From Methylobacterium aerolatum (GTDB lineage Bacteria > Pseudomonadota > Alphaproteobacteria > Rhizobiales > Beijerinckiaceae), in NCBI RefSeq assembly GCF_022179085.1, contig NZ_BPQE01000026.1:1-64000 (forward strand): a stretch of DNA of 64,000 nt, written 5' to 3'. The translations under genes were made by a program, and so were the position numbers. Under the pieces are notes generated by a model. That model searched no databases, was not told where the DNA came from, and worked only from the letters and a program-made list of their open reading frames with translations. This document shows positions 23,757 through 32,964 of this stretch, one piece after another; the first letter of the stretch is position 1, and every line of letters begins with the position of its first letter.

Positions 23757-25076
23757 TCAGCGGTTCACGAGGCGGGACGGCACGGCGAACACGCAGGCCG
23801 CGCCGAGCACCAGGGTGGCCGCCAGCACGTACATGCCCGCCGCCGTGCTGCCGGTGGCGTCGCGCAGCGCGCCGATGGCGTAGGGGCCGGCGAAGCCCGC
23901 GAGGTTGCCCACCGAGTTGATGAGGGCGATGCCCGCCGCCGCGCCCGCGCCGCTCAGGAACGCCGTGGGCAGCGACCAGAACAGGGGCGAGCAGGCCAGC
24001 ACGCCGCCCGCCGCCACGGAGAGGGCCGCGATGGCGATGGTGGTGTCCGCGCTGGAGGCCGAGACCGTGAAGCCCACAGCGCCGATCAGGGCGGGGATGA
24101 TCAGGTGCCAGCGCCGCTCGCGGAAATGGTCCGCGCTGCGGCCGAGCAGCACCATCGTCACCGTCGCGACGAGGAAGGGGATCGCGCTGATCAGGCCGAT
24201 GTTGAAGTTGCCCTGCACGCCGGACGCCTTGACGATGGTCGGCACCCAGAAGGTCAGGCCGTACTGGCCGGCCACGAACAGGAAGTAGATCAGGCTCATG
24301 AACCACACCCGGCCGTGGCGGAACACGGTGGCGATGGAGTGCGGGCTGTCGGTCTTGGTCCGCTCCTCGGCGGCGAGGTCGCGCTCCAGCACCTGACGCT
24401 CCTGCGGATCGAGCCACTTGGCCTCGGAGGGGCGGTTGTCGAGGTAGAACAGCACCGCGAGGCCGACGATCACGGCGGGCACCGCCTCCAGCAGGAACAT
24501 CCACTGCCAGCCGGACAGGCCGTGGGTCTGGTGGAAGGTGTCCATGATCCAGCCGGAGAGCGGGTTGCCGAACACGCCCGAGATCGGGATCGCCGCCATG
24601 AACACGGTGATGACCCGCGCCCGGCGGTGCGACGGGAACCAGTTGGTCACGTAGAGGATCACGCCCGGATAGAAGCCCGCCTCGGCGATGCCGAGCAGGA
24701 AGCGCATGGCGTAGAAGGTCATCTCCGAGTTCACGAACATGAACGCCCCGGAGATGAAGCCCCAGGTGATCATGATCCGCGCGATCCACACGCGGGCGCC
24801 GACCCGGTGGAGGATCACGTTCGAGGGCACCTCGAACAGGAAGTAACCGAAGAAGAAGATGCCCGCGCCCAGCCCGTAGGCGGTCTCGGAGAAGCCGAGT
24901 TCCTTCGACATCTGCAGCTTGGCGAAGCCGACGTTCACCCGGTCGAGGTAGGCGACGACGTAGCAGAGCATCAGGAACGGCACGAGCCGCCAGAAGACCT
25001 TGGAGTAGGTCTTGTCGATGAAGCTCGCATCGCTCGGCGCGGCGCTCCCCGGCGCCGCGGTAGCCTGAACGGACAT
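23757..25076 (-). CDS. MFS transporter, anion:cation symporter type (putative tetronate importer)
   Basis: A 439-residue twelve-helix permease. YVVAYLDRVNVGFAKLQMSKELGFSETAYGLGAGIFFFGYFLFEVPSNVILHRVGARVWIARIM is the signature N-terminal domain of the ACS family (phthalate, tartrate and hexuronate permeases). I chose the ATG at 25076 (MSVQATAAPG) because it has an AAGGAAG ribosome site; an in-frame ATG lies 10 codons upstream. First gene of the operon, behind the palindromic operator. Substrate (L-threonate/D-erythronate) is inferred from the pathway genes that follow. Confidence 0.88.
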   Translation of the reverse strand: MSVQATAAPGSAAPSDASFIDKTYSKVFWRLVPFLMLCYVVAYLDRVNVGFAKLQMSKELGFSETAYGLGAGIFFFGYFLFEVPSNVILHRVGARVWIARIMITWGFISGAFMFVNSEMTFYAMRFLLGIAEAGFYPGVILYVTNWFPSHRRARVITVFMAAIPISGVFGNPLSGWIMDTFHQTHGLSGWQWMFLLEAVPAVIVGLAVLFYLDNRPSEAKWLDPQERQVLERDLAAEERTKTDSPHSIATVFRHGRVWFMSLIYFLFVAGQYGLTFWVPTIVKASGVQGNFNIGLISAIPFLVATVTMVLLGRSADHFRERRWHLIIPALIGAVGFTVSASSADTTIAIAALSVAAGGVLACSPLFWSLPTAFLSGAGAAAGIALINSVGNLAGFAGPYAIGALRDATGSTAAGMYVLAATLVLGAACVFAVPSRLVNR

Positions 25077-25148
25077 GGCGTGTCTTCCTTCCCCAATTCC
25101 CGCCACGCGGGCCGATGACGGGGCCGCTCAACGGGCGGCGTTGGCGGC

Positions 25149-25177
25149 CCTATATCTCCGTTTGGCAGCGCTGCCAA
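25149..25177 (-). promoter_or_regulatory. Sigma70-like promoter of the tetronate operon
   Basis: Read on the minus strand: -35 TTGGCA (25172-25177), a 17-base spacer, then -10 TATAGG (25149-25154). Transcription would start near 25142, giving a leader of about 65 bases before the MFS gene. The operator palindrome covers the -35 box and half of the spacer. Confidence 0.6.
25162..25177. promoter_or_regulatory. Putative LacI-type operator
   Basis: A perfect 16-bp palindrome, ttggcagcgctgccaa, with the central CG step typical of LacI/GalR operators. It overlaps the -35 box of the operon promoter and lies about 335 bases upstream of the divergent LacI-type regulator gene. Occlusion of RNA polymerase would give repression, relieved by a pathway ligand. 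Confidence 0.7.
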
Positions 25178-25317
25178 TTCTATTGTGAAACAAAATGCAC
25201 GTAGGTATGCGGGATGACGCGCATGCCTCGGCAATCGCTGGAAAGCGCCCGAAACGGACAATGCCCCACCCTCGCCCTCATCCTCCTCGTCGTGCCGGAT
25301 CGCTCACGGCCCCCCGT

Positions 25318-25409
25318 CGTCCTTGCGAACGAAGCGACGCAATCCAGGGTCGCGCCACGTTCAGAGACGGCCCGCTGCCCTGGATTGCGTCGCTTCGCTC
25401 GCAAGGACC
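25318..25409. repeat. Family A palindromic repeat, copy 3
   Basis: A 92-bp copy with arms cgtccttgcgaacgaagcgacg and cgtcgcttcgctcgcaaggac. Relative to copy 1 both arms carry matching changes (tcattg to tccttg and caatga to caagga), so base-pairing has been kept. Lies in the divergent region upstream of the LacI gene. Confidence 0.85.
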
Positions 25410-25511
25410 GTGGGGGAATCCCGAAACGCCGCGACCTTTCCGGCTCGATTCGCAGGCTTGGGACGAGGCGGGCGATCCGTCGAAGACACGGCGCCAGGGG
25501 GATGGGAGACC

Positions 25512-26525
25512 ATGACCGAATTCCAGCCGCCGGGACGGCTCGTCACCTTGGCCGATGTCGCCCGCGAGGCGGGGGTCGGCGAGAGCACCGTCTCGCGGGT
25601 GCTGCGCAACCACGGCTCCTATTCGAAGCGCGCGGGCGAGCGGGTGGCCGAAGCGGTGGCCCGCCTCGGCTACGTGCCGAACCGTCTCGCGGGCAGCCTC
25701 GCGGGGGCGAGCACGGGGACCGGAACGGGCCTCGTCGGGGTGGTGATTCCCTCGCTCGCCAACGTCGTGTTCCCGGACCTGCTGCGCGGCCTCACGGGGG
25801 CGCTGGACGGCACGGGGATGCAGAGCGTCGTCGGCGTCAGCGAGTACGACGCGGAGCGCGAGGAGGCGCTCGTCGCCGCGCTCCTGTCCTGGCGGCCGGA
25901 GGCGCTGCTGCTCACCGGCCTGGAGCATACGGCGGGCACCGTGACCCTCGCCCGCGCCTCGGGCGTGCGGGTGGTGGAGATGATCGACACGGACGGGGAG
26001 GGGATCGATACGGTGGTCGGCTTCTCGAACCGGGCGGCCGGGCAGGCGAGCGCCCGGCATCTCCTGGCCCGCGGCTACCGGCGCATCGGCTATTGCGGCC
26101 ACGATCCCTCGGCCGACCTCCGGGCGAGCAAGCGTCTCGCGGGGTTCGAGGCGGCCCTCGCGGAAGCGGGCACCGCGCTCGCGGAACGGGAGATCCGCCC
26201 CGGCCGGTCCTCGGCCGCCTCGGGCCGGGCGGGGTTCGAGGCGCTGATCGCCCGCCGGCCCGGTCTCGACGCGGTGTATTTCTCCAACGACGACATGGCG
26301 CTCGGCGGCTGGTTCGCCTGCCTCTCCCTGGGCCTCGCCGTGCCGGAGCGGATCGCCCTGTTCGGCTTCAACGGTCTCGACTTCGCCGAGGCCATGCCCC
26401 AGCCGCTCTCGACGGTGCGCACGCCGCGCCTGGAGATCGGCCGCCGGGCCGCCGCCTGCCTCACGGGCACCGGGCCCGCACGGATCGACCTCGGATTCAC
26501 ACTGATCGAAGGAGCCACCGCATGA
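25512..26525 (+). CDS. LacI-family transcriptional regulator of the tetronate locus
   Basis: A 337-residue repressor. The helix-turn-helix and hinge are TLADVAREAGVGESTVSRVLRNHGSYSKRAGERVAEAVARLGYVPNRLAGSLA. The ligand-binding core then shows LVGVVIPSLANVVFPDLLRGL, YFSNDDMALGGWFACLSLGLAVPERIALFGFNGLDF. It is a GntR-like member of LacI, as found with sugar-acid genes. I start at the ATG at 25512; 63 upstream in-frame codons run through the family A repeat and are not protein-like. Its stop overlaps the otnC start (ATGA). Confidence 0.9.
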   Translation: MTEFQPPGRLVTLADVAREAGVGESTVSRVLRNHGSYSKRAGERVAEAVARLGYVPNRLAGSLAGASTGTGTGLVGVVIPSLANVVFPDLLRGLTGALDGTGMQSVVGVSEYDAEREEALVAALLSWRPEALLLTGLEHTAGTVTLARASGVRVVEMIDTDGEGIDTVVGFSNRAAGQASARHLLARGYRRIGYCGHDPSADLRASKRLAGFEAALAEAGTALAEREIRPGRSSAASGRAGFEALIARRPGLDAVYFSNDDMALGGWFACLSLGLAVPERIALFGFNGLDFAEAMPQPLSTVRTPRLEIGRRAAACLTGTGPARIDLGFTLIEGATA

Positions 26526-27229
26526 GCCAGGAATCCCGCATCAGCGAGGAATCCCGCCTGCGCGAGGAGATCTGCCGGTACGGCCGGTCGCTGTTCGAGC
26601 GCGGCCTGACGCCCGGCTCATCGGGCAACATCTCGCTTCGCCTGCCCGATGGCGGCTGGCTGGTGACGCCGACGAACGCCTCCCTCGGCTTCCTCGACCC
26701 GGCGCGGATCTCCCGTCTCGACGGGGAGGGACGGCTCCTGTCCGGCGACAAGCCCACCAAGGAGATCCCCCTCCACAGCGCCCTCTACGAGAGCCGGGGT
26801 GCGGCCCGCGCCATCGTCCACCTGCACTCGACGCACGCGGTGGCGGTGTCGATGCTGCCGGAGATCGATCCGAAGGCGGTGCTGCCGCCCCTGACGCCCT
26901 ACTACCTCATGCGCACCGGCGGCACGGCCCTGGTCCCCTATTTCCGCCCCGGCGACCCGGCGGTGGCCGACGCCATCCGGGGGCTGGCGGGGCGCTATTC
27001 CTCGGTCCTGCTCGCCAACCACGGGCCGGTGGTGGCCGGCGACAGCCTGGAGGCGGCGGTCTTCGCCACGGAGGAACTGGAGGAGACGGCCAAGCTGTAT
27101 TTGCTGCTCCGCAACCTCAACCCGCGGCACCTGTCACCCGCGCAGGTGCAGGACTTGGTGAGCCATTTCGGGCTCACCCTGCCGGAGTATGACGGGCACG
27201 ATCACGATGACGGGCACGATCACGGATGA
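26522..27229 (+). CDS. otnC: 3-oxo-tetronate 4-phosphate decarboxylase (class II aldolase family)
   Basis: A 235-residue class II aldolase/adducin-type enzyme, converting 3-oxo-tetronate 4-phosphate to dihydroxyacetone phosphate and CO2, the last step of the pathway. LTPGSSGNISLRLPDGGWLVTP binds the phosphate, HLHSTHAVAVS carries the metal histidines, and LLANHGPVVAGDSLEAAVFATEELEE the third histidine and acidic residues. The C-terminal tail YDGHDHDDGHDHG is unusually rich in His and Asp. Translation is coupled to the lacI-type gene by an ATGA overlap. Confidence 0.92.
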   Translation: MSQESRISEESRLREEICRYGRSLFERGLTPGSSGNISLRLPDGGWLVTPTNASLGFLDPARISRLDGEGRLLSGDKPTKEIPLHSALYESRGAARAIVHLHSTHAVAVSMLPEIDPKAVLPPLTPYYLMRTGGTALVPYFRPGDPAVADAIRGLAGRYSSVLLANHGPVVAGDSLEAAVFATEELEETAKLYLLLRNLNPRHLSPAQVQDLVSHFGLTLPEYDGHDHDDGHDHG

Positions 27230-27243
27230 ATGAGGGTGATCGT

Positions 27244-27271
27244 CCCCTCGCCCCGCCTGCGGGGAGAGGGG
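27244..27271. repeat. Family C palindrome, copy 2
   Basis: cccctcgccccgc/gcggggagagggg with one mismatch, in the 48-base gap between the convergent otnC and glyS stops. Same core as 8828-8851. It could terminate both transcripts. Confidence 0.6.
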
Positions 27272-27277
27272 GGTGAT

Positions 27278-29377
27278 TCACCCCTCGATCTTCGAGAAGT
27301 CGGCCACCTCCCGCGTCGCGGCGCGCAGCGCGTTGAGGAGGGCGAGGCGGTTCTCCCGGAGCTTCGGATCGGGGGCGTTCACGGTGACGTCCGTGAAGAA
27401 GGCGTCCACCGGGGCGCGCAGCGTCGAGAGCGCCCGCATCGCGCCGGCGAAGTCCTCGGCCTCCACCGCCTTGGAGGCTTCGGTGCGGGCGGTCTGCAAC
27501 GCCTCCGCCAAGGCCCGCTCGGCCGGCTCGCCCTGGGCGGCCAAAGCCGCATCGGGGGCGGCGTCGTAGGCGCGGCCGTCCTTCTTCTCCTCGATGCGGA
27601 GGATGTTGGCGGCGCGCTTGTACCCGGCGAGCAGGTTTTTGCCGTCCTCCGAGTTCAGGAACGCCTGCAACGCCTCGACCCGTCGGACGATCAGCAGCAG
27701 GTCGTCCTGGCCGGGCAGGGCGAAGACCGCGTCCACGAGGTCGTGCCGGGCGCCCTGATCGCGGAGGTAGACCTTCAGGCGGTCGGCGAAGAAGGCGAGC
27801 AGATCCGCAGGATCGGCCCCGGCCCGGTCCCCAAGTTGGCGATCGGCGGCGCCGAATTGATCACGCAGGCGCAGCCGCAGGCCCCTGTCGAGGATCAGCC
27901 GGATCACCCCCAACGCCGCCCGGCGCAGGGCGTAGGGGTCCTTGCTCCCCGTGGGCTTCTCGTCGATGGCCCAGAAACCCACCAGAGTGTCGATCTTGTC
28001 GGCCAGCGCCACGGCGATGGCGACGGGGTCGGAAGGCACCCGGTCGGTGGGGCCGAGCGGCTTGTAGTGATCGCCGATGGCCGTCGCGACGCTCGGCGGA
28101 AGCCCTTCGAGGACCGCGTATTTCGCGCCCATCAGGCCCTGCAATTCGGGGAACTCGCCGACCATCTCGGTGACGAGGTCGGCCTTGGCCAGCCGCGCCG
28201 CCTGCTCGGCCTCAGCCGGATCGGCGCCGACCAGCGGGGCCAGCTCCTTCGCGAGCGCCGCGATGCGCTGGATGCGGGCGCCTTGCGTCCCGAGCTTCTC
28301 GTGGAAGACGATGCTGTCGAGCTTCGGGAGCCTTTCCGCGAGCCGGATCGCCTTGTCCGTCTCCCAGAAAAACTTCGCGTCCGACAGGCGCGCGCGCACC
28401 ACCCGCTCGTTGCCGGCGGTGATGGCAAGCCCGCCGTCGCTGGCGACGAGGTTCGAGACCAGGATGAAGGCCGGCGCCAGATCCTCCGAGCCGGATTTGC
28501 GCAGCACGAAGCACTTCTGGTTCGCGCGGATCGTGGCGCGGATCGCCTCGGCGGGGATGTCGAGGAAGGCGTCGTCGAAGGAGCCGAGCAGCACCACGGG
28601 CCACTCCACCAGCCCCGCCACCTCCTCCAGCAGGCCCTCGTCCTCCACGAGGTCGAGGCCGCGGGCGAAGGCGAGGTCGCGGGCGTCGTGCAGGATCACG
28701 TCCTTGCGCCGGTCGGCGTCGAGGATGACCTTCGCCTTCTCCAGCGCCTGGATGTAGTCGTCGAAACGGCGGACCTCGATGGCGCCCGGCGCCAGGAAGC
28801 GGTGGCCGTAGGTGGTGGTGCCGGCCCGGATGCCGCCGACCTCGAAGGGGACCACCTCCGGCGTCTCGGTCTCGGGGCCGAAGGTCGCGACGATGGATTG
28901 CAGCGGACGGACCCAGCGCAGGGCGCCGGGTTGGGCCGAGGCCGCGCCCCAGCGCATCGCCTTCGGCCAGGGGAAGTTCTTGACGATCTCCGGCAGGATC
29001 TCGGCCAGCACGTCCAGCGTCTCGCGGCCGGGCTTCTCGATCACCGCGAGGTAGAACTCGCCCTTCTTCGGGTCGGTGATCGTCTGGGCCTGATCGAGGC
29101 TCGTGAGCCCGGCGCCCTTGAGGAAGCCCTGGACGGCCGCCTCGGGGGCGCCGACGCGCGGCCCGCGCCGCTCCTCGCGCACCGCCTCGCCGCGCGGGGG
29201 CAGGCCCGCGACGTGCAGGGCGAGGCGGCGGGGCGTCGCGAAGGCCTTGGCGCCCTCGTACAGGAAGCCACGCTCCACCAGCGCGTCGGTGACGAGCTTC
29301 CTGAGATCCTCGGCCGCGCGCCGCTGCATGCGGGCGGGGATCTCTTCCGAGCGGAGTTCGAGCAAAAGGTCGGGCAT
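27278..29377 (-). CDS. glyS: Glycine--tRNA ligase beta subunit
   Basis: The 699-residue beta subunit of the bacterial alpha2-beta2 glycyl-tRNA synthetase, providing tRNA recognition. [25 protein letters not shown] is the standard N-terminus; [39 protein letters not shown], and [36 protein letters not shown] are well-known blocks, with an anticodon-binding domain at the C-terminus. Same strand as glyQ, with one secreted-protein gene between them. Confidence 0.95.
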   Translation of the reverse strand: MPDLLLELRSEEIPARMQRRAAEDLRKLVTDALVERGFLYEGAKAFATPRRLALHVAGLPPRGEAVREERRGPRVGAPEAAVQGFLKGAGLTSLDQAQTITDPKKGEFYLAVIEKPGRETLDVLAEILPEIVKNFPWPKAMRWGAASAQPGALRWVRPLQSIVATFGPETETPEVVPFEVGGIRAGTTTYGHRFLAPGAIEVRRFDDYIQALEKAKVILDADRRKDVILHDARDLAFARGLDLVEDEGLLEEVAGLVEWPVVLLGSFDDAFLDIPAEAIRATIRANQKCFVLRKSGSEDLAPAFILVSNLVASDGGLAITAGNERVVRARLSDAKFFWETDKAIRLAERLPKLDSIVFHEKLGTQGARIQRIAALAKELAPLVGADPAEAEQAARLAKADLVTEMVGEFPELQGLMGAKYAVLEGLPPSVATAIGDHYKPLGPTDRVPSDPVAIAVALADKIDTLVGFWAIDEKPTGSKDPYALRRAALGVIRLILDRGLRLRLRDQFGAADRQLGDRAGADPADLLAFFADRLKVYLRDQGARHDLVDAVFALPGQDDLLLIVRRVEALQAFLNSEDGKNLLAGYKRAANILRIEEKKDGRAYDAAPDAALAAQGEPAERALAEALQTARTEASKAVEAEDFAGAMRALSTLRAPVDAFFTDVTVNAPDPKLRENRLALLNALRAATREVADFSKIEG

Positions 29378-29412
29378 GGCGGGGCCATATCGCCGCGCCG
29401 CACCCCTGTCGA

Positions 29413-29467
29413 GGGGTTCGCGAGGCGCTGCCCTGCACCCGCCAAGGGACTCGTCCCTTGGAACCCC
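29413..29467. repeat. Family B hairpin cluster, copy 3
   Basis: Contains ccaaggga/tcccttgg (29442-29461), an outer ggggttc/gaacccc pair (29413-29419 and 29461-29467), and the family's ctgccctgcacccgcca spacer. It lies between the glyS start and the upstream gene's stop. Confidence 0.75.
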
Positions 29468-29468
29468 C

Positions 29469-29912
29469 TTACTTCGCTTCGCCCTTGAGGATGGCGGAGA
29501 GCTGCCACTTGCGGTCGCCGATGGCGTGGGCGTCCGAGACCTTCCAGCCGCCGTCCTCGCGCACGAGATCGTAGACGATGGCCTGGGCGCCGTTGCCGCC
29601 CTTGCGCTGGACCGTGACCTTCGCCTGATCCTTGCCCTCGGTGGCCTCCTTGAAGGTGAGCGCCTTCACCGTGTCGGGCTTCAACGGCTCGCCGTTGAGG
29701 CGGTAGTCGAAATCGAGGTTGCCGGTGGCGCCGTTGGCCTGCTTCGCGTCGGCGTCGAACAGGCCCTGCAGCCGCTTGGTGTAGACGGCCGAGTGGTTCG
29801 GGTGAGGCTCGGCGTAGAGCTTCTTCACGACGGCCTCCGGGCCGGCCTCGGCCGCGAGCGCCGGCGCGAGCCCCAGCGCGAGGATACCGAAGGCGAAGAC
29901 GGTCTGTTTCAT
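29469..29912 (-). CDS. Secreted hypothetical protein (DUF3828-like)
   Basis: A 147-residue exported protein. [20 protein letters not shown] is a signal peptide. The mature part begins [31 protein letters not shown] and later has [28 protein letters not shown], a pattern seen in uncharacterised lumazine-binding/NTF2-like periplasmic proteins such as DUF3828. The gene sits between glyQ and glyS; the pairing is positional and no functional link to tRNA charging is evident. Confidence 0.7.
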   Translation of the reverse strand: MKQTVFAFGILALGLAPALAAEAGPEAVVKKLYAEPHPNHSAVYTKRLQGLFDADAKQANGATGNLDFDYRLNGEPLKPDTVKALTFKEATEGKDQAKVTVQRKGGNGAQAIVYDLVREDGGWKVSDAHAIGDRKWQLSAILKGEAK

Positions 29913-30004
29913 GATGCGATTCCTGCGTCTGCGGACGCGCCGCGGCGCGCCGGTTGGCGGGGCTGCAACGCGCGAGGCCGCCCGGCGCTCCCGGGCGACG
30001 GCCG

Positions 30005-30925
30005 TCAGGCCCCGCCGGCCTCCGTCCTCAGCCACGCCGCGCCGCAGGCCTTGGCCAACTCCCGCACCCGCAGGATGTAGCTCTGGCGCTCGGTGACGGA
30101 GATGACGCCGCGCGCGTCGAGCAGGTTGAAGACGTGGCTCGCCTTGATGCACTGGTCGTAGGCCGGCTGCACGATCCGGTGGCGCTGGCCCTCCTCCGGC
30201 GCCCCGGCCGCGAGGTAGGCGCGGCAGGCGGATTCCGCATCGGTGAACTGGCGGAACAGCATCTCCGAATCGGACGCCTCGAAATTGTGCCGCGAGTATT
30301 CCTGCTCGGCCTGGAGGAACACGTCGCCGTAGGTGACGCGGTCCTCGCCCTCGGCGCCGTTGAAGTCGAGGTCGTAGACGTTCTCGACGCCCTGCACGTA
30401 CATGGCCAGCCGCTCCAGCCCGTAGGTCAGCTCGCCCGCCACGGGGGCGCATTCGAAGCCCGCGACCTGCTGGAAGTAGGTGAACTGGCTCACCTCCATC
30501 CCGTCGCACCAGCACTCCCAGCCCAGCCCCCAGGCCCCGAGCGTCGGGCTCTCCCAATCGTCCTCGACGAAGCGGATGTCGTGGAGCTTGAGATCGACGC
30601 CGATGGCCTCCAGCGAGGCGAGGTAGAGTTCCTGAAGGTTCGGCGGGTTCGGCTTCAGGATCACCTGGAACTGGTAATAGTGCTGCAGCCGGTTGGGGTT
30701 CTCGCCGTAGCGCCCGTCCTTCGGGCGCCGGGAGGGCTGCACGTAGGCCGCCTTCCACGGCTTCGGCCCGAGCGCCCGGAGCGTGGTGGCCGGGTGGAAC
30801 GTGCCGGCGCCGACCTCCATGTCGTAGGGCTGGAGGATGACGCAGCCCTTGGCCGCCCAGTACTCCTGGAGCGCCAGGATCAGCCCCTGGAAGGATTTTT
30901 TCGGGGAGTTGGCGGCGCTCGGCAT
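30005..30925 (-). CDS. glyQ: Glycine--tRNA ligase alpha subunit
   Basis: The 306-residue catalytic alpha subunit of glycyl-tRNA synthetase. [47 protein letters not shown] is the diagnostic N-terminus, [32 protein letters not shown] the ATP-binding motif 2, and [16 protein letters not shown] motif 3. I chose [12 protein letters not shown] at 30925; a longer open frame adds 44 low-complexity residues. Divergent from the small secreted gene at 31265. Confidence 0.95.
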   Translation of the reverse strand: MPSAANSPKKSFQGLILALQEYWAAKGCVILQPYDMEVGAGTFHPATTLRALGPKPWKAAYVQPSRRPKDGRYGENPNRLQHYYQFQVILKPNPPNLQELYLASLEAIGVDLKLHDIRFVEDDWESPTLGAWGLGWECWCDGMEVSQFTYFQQVAGFECAPVAGELTYGLERLAMYVQGVENVYDLDFNGAEGEDRVTYGDVFLQAEQEYSRHNFEASDSEMLFRQFTDAESACRAYLAAGAPEEGQRHRIVQPAYDQCIKASHVFNLLDARGVISVTERQSYILRVRELAKACGAAWLRTEAGGA

Positions 30926-31264
30926 GATCTGTCGTCGTGTGGCGGACTCGGGGCGCGGTCTAGGAGAGCCGGGCCGAGGGCGCAAGGCGCACCGATGCCG
31001 GGGGAGCCCGCGCCGCGACGGTCGCGCGGAGCAGGCGTCCTGTGATCCAAGGATCACGGGCGATGCGCAGAGACTTCGCCGCCGCCCGGCCCAGTAAGTT
31101 CACCGGGGCGGTGCGTTTCCGCACCGTGGGCGGCCGGCCATTTCTTCGCAATGCATGGAAAAGCGCCGCCGCCAAGCGGAACCGTGACGCCCACAGCCAA
31201 GTTATGTTGATAACCAGGGGATATCTGGCAGCCACGCGCTGCCGAATGCTGCGGATCGCGGACC
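30926..31264. promoter_or_regulatory. Divergent intergenic region upstream of glyQ
   Basis: About 340 bases between glyQ and the divergent secreted gene. It includes an AT-richer patch, aagttatgttgataaccagg (about 31199-31218), the best promoter candidate for the plus-strand gene. No small gene, RNA or repeat recognised. Confidence 0.35.
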
Positions 31265-31519
31265 ATGCGCAAGTCTTTCGCCCATCGCCACCTTGCCCTC
31301 ATCGCCACCCTCGCCGTCTCGGCGATGGCCGCGACTCCCCTCGTGATGAACGCGAGCCGGGCACTGGCGACCTCCGACGACCCGGTGGCGACGGCGACGC
31401 TCCGGGTGGAGCCGGTCGAGGTGAGCCCTGTGGCCCCCGCGCGCCAACCCGAGTGCGTGCGCAAGGTGCGGGTGGTCTATGGCAGCTACGGCACGCCGGA
31501 GGGCTGCGCCGCGCGCTGA
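31265..31519 (+). CDS. Small exported hypothetical protein
   Basis: An 84-residue protein with a signal peptide (MRKSFAHRHLALIATLAVSAMAATPLVMNASRALA) and a short mature part with two cysteines (PECVRKVRVVYGSYGTPEGCAAR), likely disulfide-linked in the periplasm. VRKVRVVYGSYG is the only conserved-looking block. Convergent with mmcB, 10 bases apart. No family recognised. Confidence 0.65.
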   Translation: MRKSFAHRHLALIATLAVSAMAATPLVMNASRALATSDDPVATATLRVEPVEVSPVAPARQPECVRKVRVVYGSYGTPEGCAAR

Positions 31520-31529
31520 CCGGACAGCC

Positions 31530-32030
31530 CTACAGGGCGCCCTCGCGGATTGCGCCGGGATCGGCCATCGCATGGAGCAGGCGGGCGGCGCTGTGCGCGA
31601 AGCGCAGCGTCACCGCTTTCCGGCGCGGGCCGCTGAGGGCGTGCTCCGGTGCCTCGCGCAGGATCGCCGCCCCGTAGGCGTCGGCGACGATGAGGCCGCA
31701 TTCCTCGGGGATCAACGCCTCGGGCACATCCTCGGGGATCGCGAAGAAGAAACGGTCGCAGAAGTCCCGGTAATCGGGCCATTTCCGGTCGGCCCGGAAG
31801 TCGGCGACGCTCGACTTGATCTCTACGATGGTGAGGCGCCCCGCCCCGCACAGGGCGATGACGTCGGCCCGCCGCCCGTTGACCAGGGAAAATTCCGGCA
31901 GGGTGACGCAGCCCATCTCGGAAAACAGGCGCCGCACGCCCCGCTGGATGCGGAGCGCCGTCGGCGACTGGCGCCGGTCCGGCGGCAGGAGGGGCGAGAC
32001 CTCGGGCGAGGGCAGGGCGGTGAGTGTCAT
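31530..32030 (-). CDS. mmcB: MmcB family DNA repair protein
   Basis: A 166-residue endonuclease-fold protein (DUF1052), described in Caulobacter as a mitomycin C and mutagenesis repair factor acting with the alternative polymerase pathway. VRRLFSEMGCVTLPEFSLVNGRRADVIALCGAGRLTIVEIKSSVADFRADRKWPDYRDFCDRFFFA contains the PD-(D/E)XK-like core (R-AD and E-K-S). RFAHSAARLLHAMADPGA is the typical C-terminus. Length is normal. Its neighbours give no repair operon. Confidence 0.88.
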   Translation of the reverse strand: MTLTALPSPEVSPLLPPDRRQSPTALRIQRGVRRLFSEMGCVTLPEFSLVNGRRADVIALCGAGRLTIVEIKSSVADFRADRKWPDYRDFCDRFFFAIPEDVPEALIPEECGLIVADAYGAAILREAPEHALSGPRRKAVTLRFAHSAARLLHAMADPGAIREGAL

Positions 32031-32116
32031 GTCCGAATCGGTATCGTGCCGAATCGGGACATCCTGAAGGCGCGGGGCGGCGGCGTCACCTGCGGCGCGC
32101 CATCACGCGCCCGGCC

Positions 32117-32638
32117 CTACTTGCCGAACCACGTGAGAAGCCCCGCACCGGGCGCGAGGAGCACGAAGGCCCAGACGAAGGCCGAGGCGACGTTGGCGAG
32201 CTGGAACGGCAGCCGCGCCATGCCGAGCACGCCGGCGAGCAGCGGCACCAGCGCGCGCGCCGGGCCGAAGAACCGGCCGAGCGCCACCGCCGCCACGCCC
32301 CACCGATGGATGAAGCCCTCGGCCTTCGCGGTCATCTCGGGATAGCGATTCAGGGGCCACTTCGCCTTGGCGCCCGGCCCGAGCCAGTGCCCGAACTCGT
32401 AGGAGATCCAATCCCCCAGGATCGCCCCGACGGCCGCGCCGACCACCACCGGCCAGAACTCGACCCCCGCCCCGCCGACGAGTGCGCCGACGGCGAGGAG
32501 GATCACCGTGGCCGGCACGATGAGCGAGAGCACCGCGATCGATTCGCAGAAGGCCAGCGCCGCCGCGATCACCGGCGTCCACGCCCGGTGCGCCTGCACG
32601 AAGGCGAGGGTCGAATCCTTAAGCGCGTCGATATCCAT
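32117..32638 (-). CDS. DedA family inner-membrane protein
   Basis: A 173-residue VTT/DedA-type membrane protein. AFCESIAVLSLIVPATVILLAVGALVGG gives the re-entrant F-(C)E-x-P-G-like entry motif, followed by GAILGDWISYEFGHWLGP and GRFFGPARALVPLLAGVLGMARLPFQLANVASAFVWA, the conserved G-RF-P-R block. The family transports or scrambles lipids such as undecaprenyl phosphate. It is slightly shorter than usual at both ends. Start uncertain: ATG at 32638 or an in-frame ATG 11 codons upstream (32671). Confidence 0.88.
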   Translation of the reverse strand: MDIDALKDSTLAFVQAHRAWTPVIAAALAFCESIAVLSLIVPATVILLAVGALVGGAGVEFWPVVVGAAVGAILGDWISYEFGHWLGPGAKAKWPLNRYPEMTAKAEGFIHRWGVAAVALGRFFGPARALVPLLAGVLGMARLPFQLANVASAFVWAFVLLAPGAGLLTWFGK

Positions 32639-32964
32639 GGGGCCGGCATGATCTCCTTGGGCCGATCCCATCTGATGCGCGCACAGCATGCCGACAAGGG
32701 ACGGGCTTCGCGGGATGCATACCGAGAGGAGTGGAAGGCACGCCGTGACGGCTCCTCCACCGACACCGTCGAGGCGAGCGCCAGCGAAGCAATCCAGGGA
32801 TCCATCACGTCCGGACATGCTCCGCCGCACTGGATCTCTTCGCTGGCGCGCCCGATCGAGGCGTATACGGAGCGGGAGGCCGGCCCTCCTCGACAAGAAT
32901 CCGCAGGTGGTCCAGGACCTCCTCGGCAGGCTGCCGTGAGTCCCGGCCCGCCGGAGTCGTCCGC
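32639..32964. other. Divergent intergenic region with a family A repeat
   Basis: About 326 bases between the DedA gene and pdxY. It contains the diverged family A repeat at 32769-32858 and otherwise only shadow frames. A GGAG ribosome site for pdxY ends the region. Confidence 0.4.
32769..32858. repeat. Family A palindromic repeat, copy 4 (diverged)
   Basis: Arms gagcgccagcgaagcaatccag and ctggatctcttcgctggcgc keep most pairing, but the outer ends have drifted (gaggc/ccgatc). It lies about 105 bases upstream of pdxY. Confidence 0.7.
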
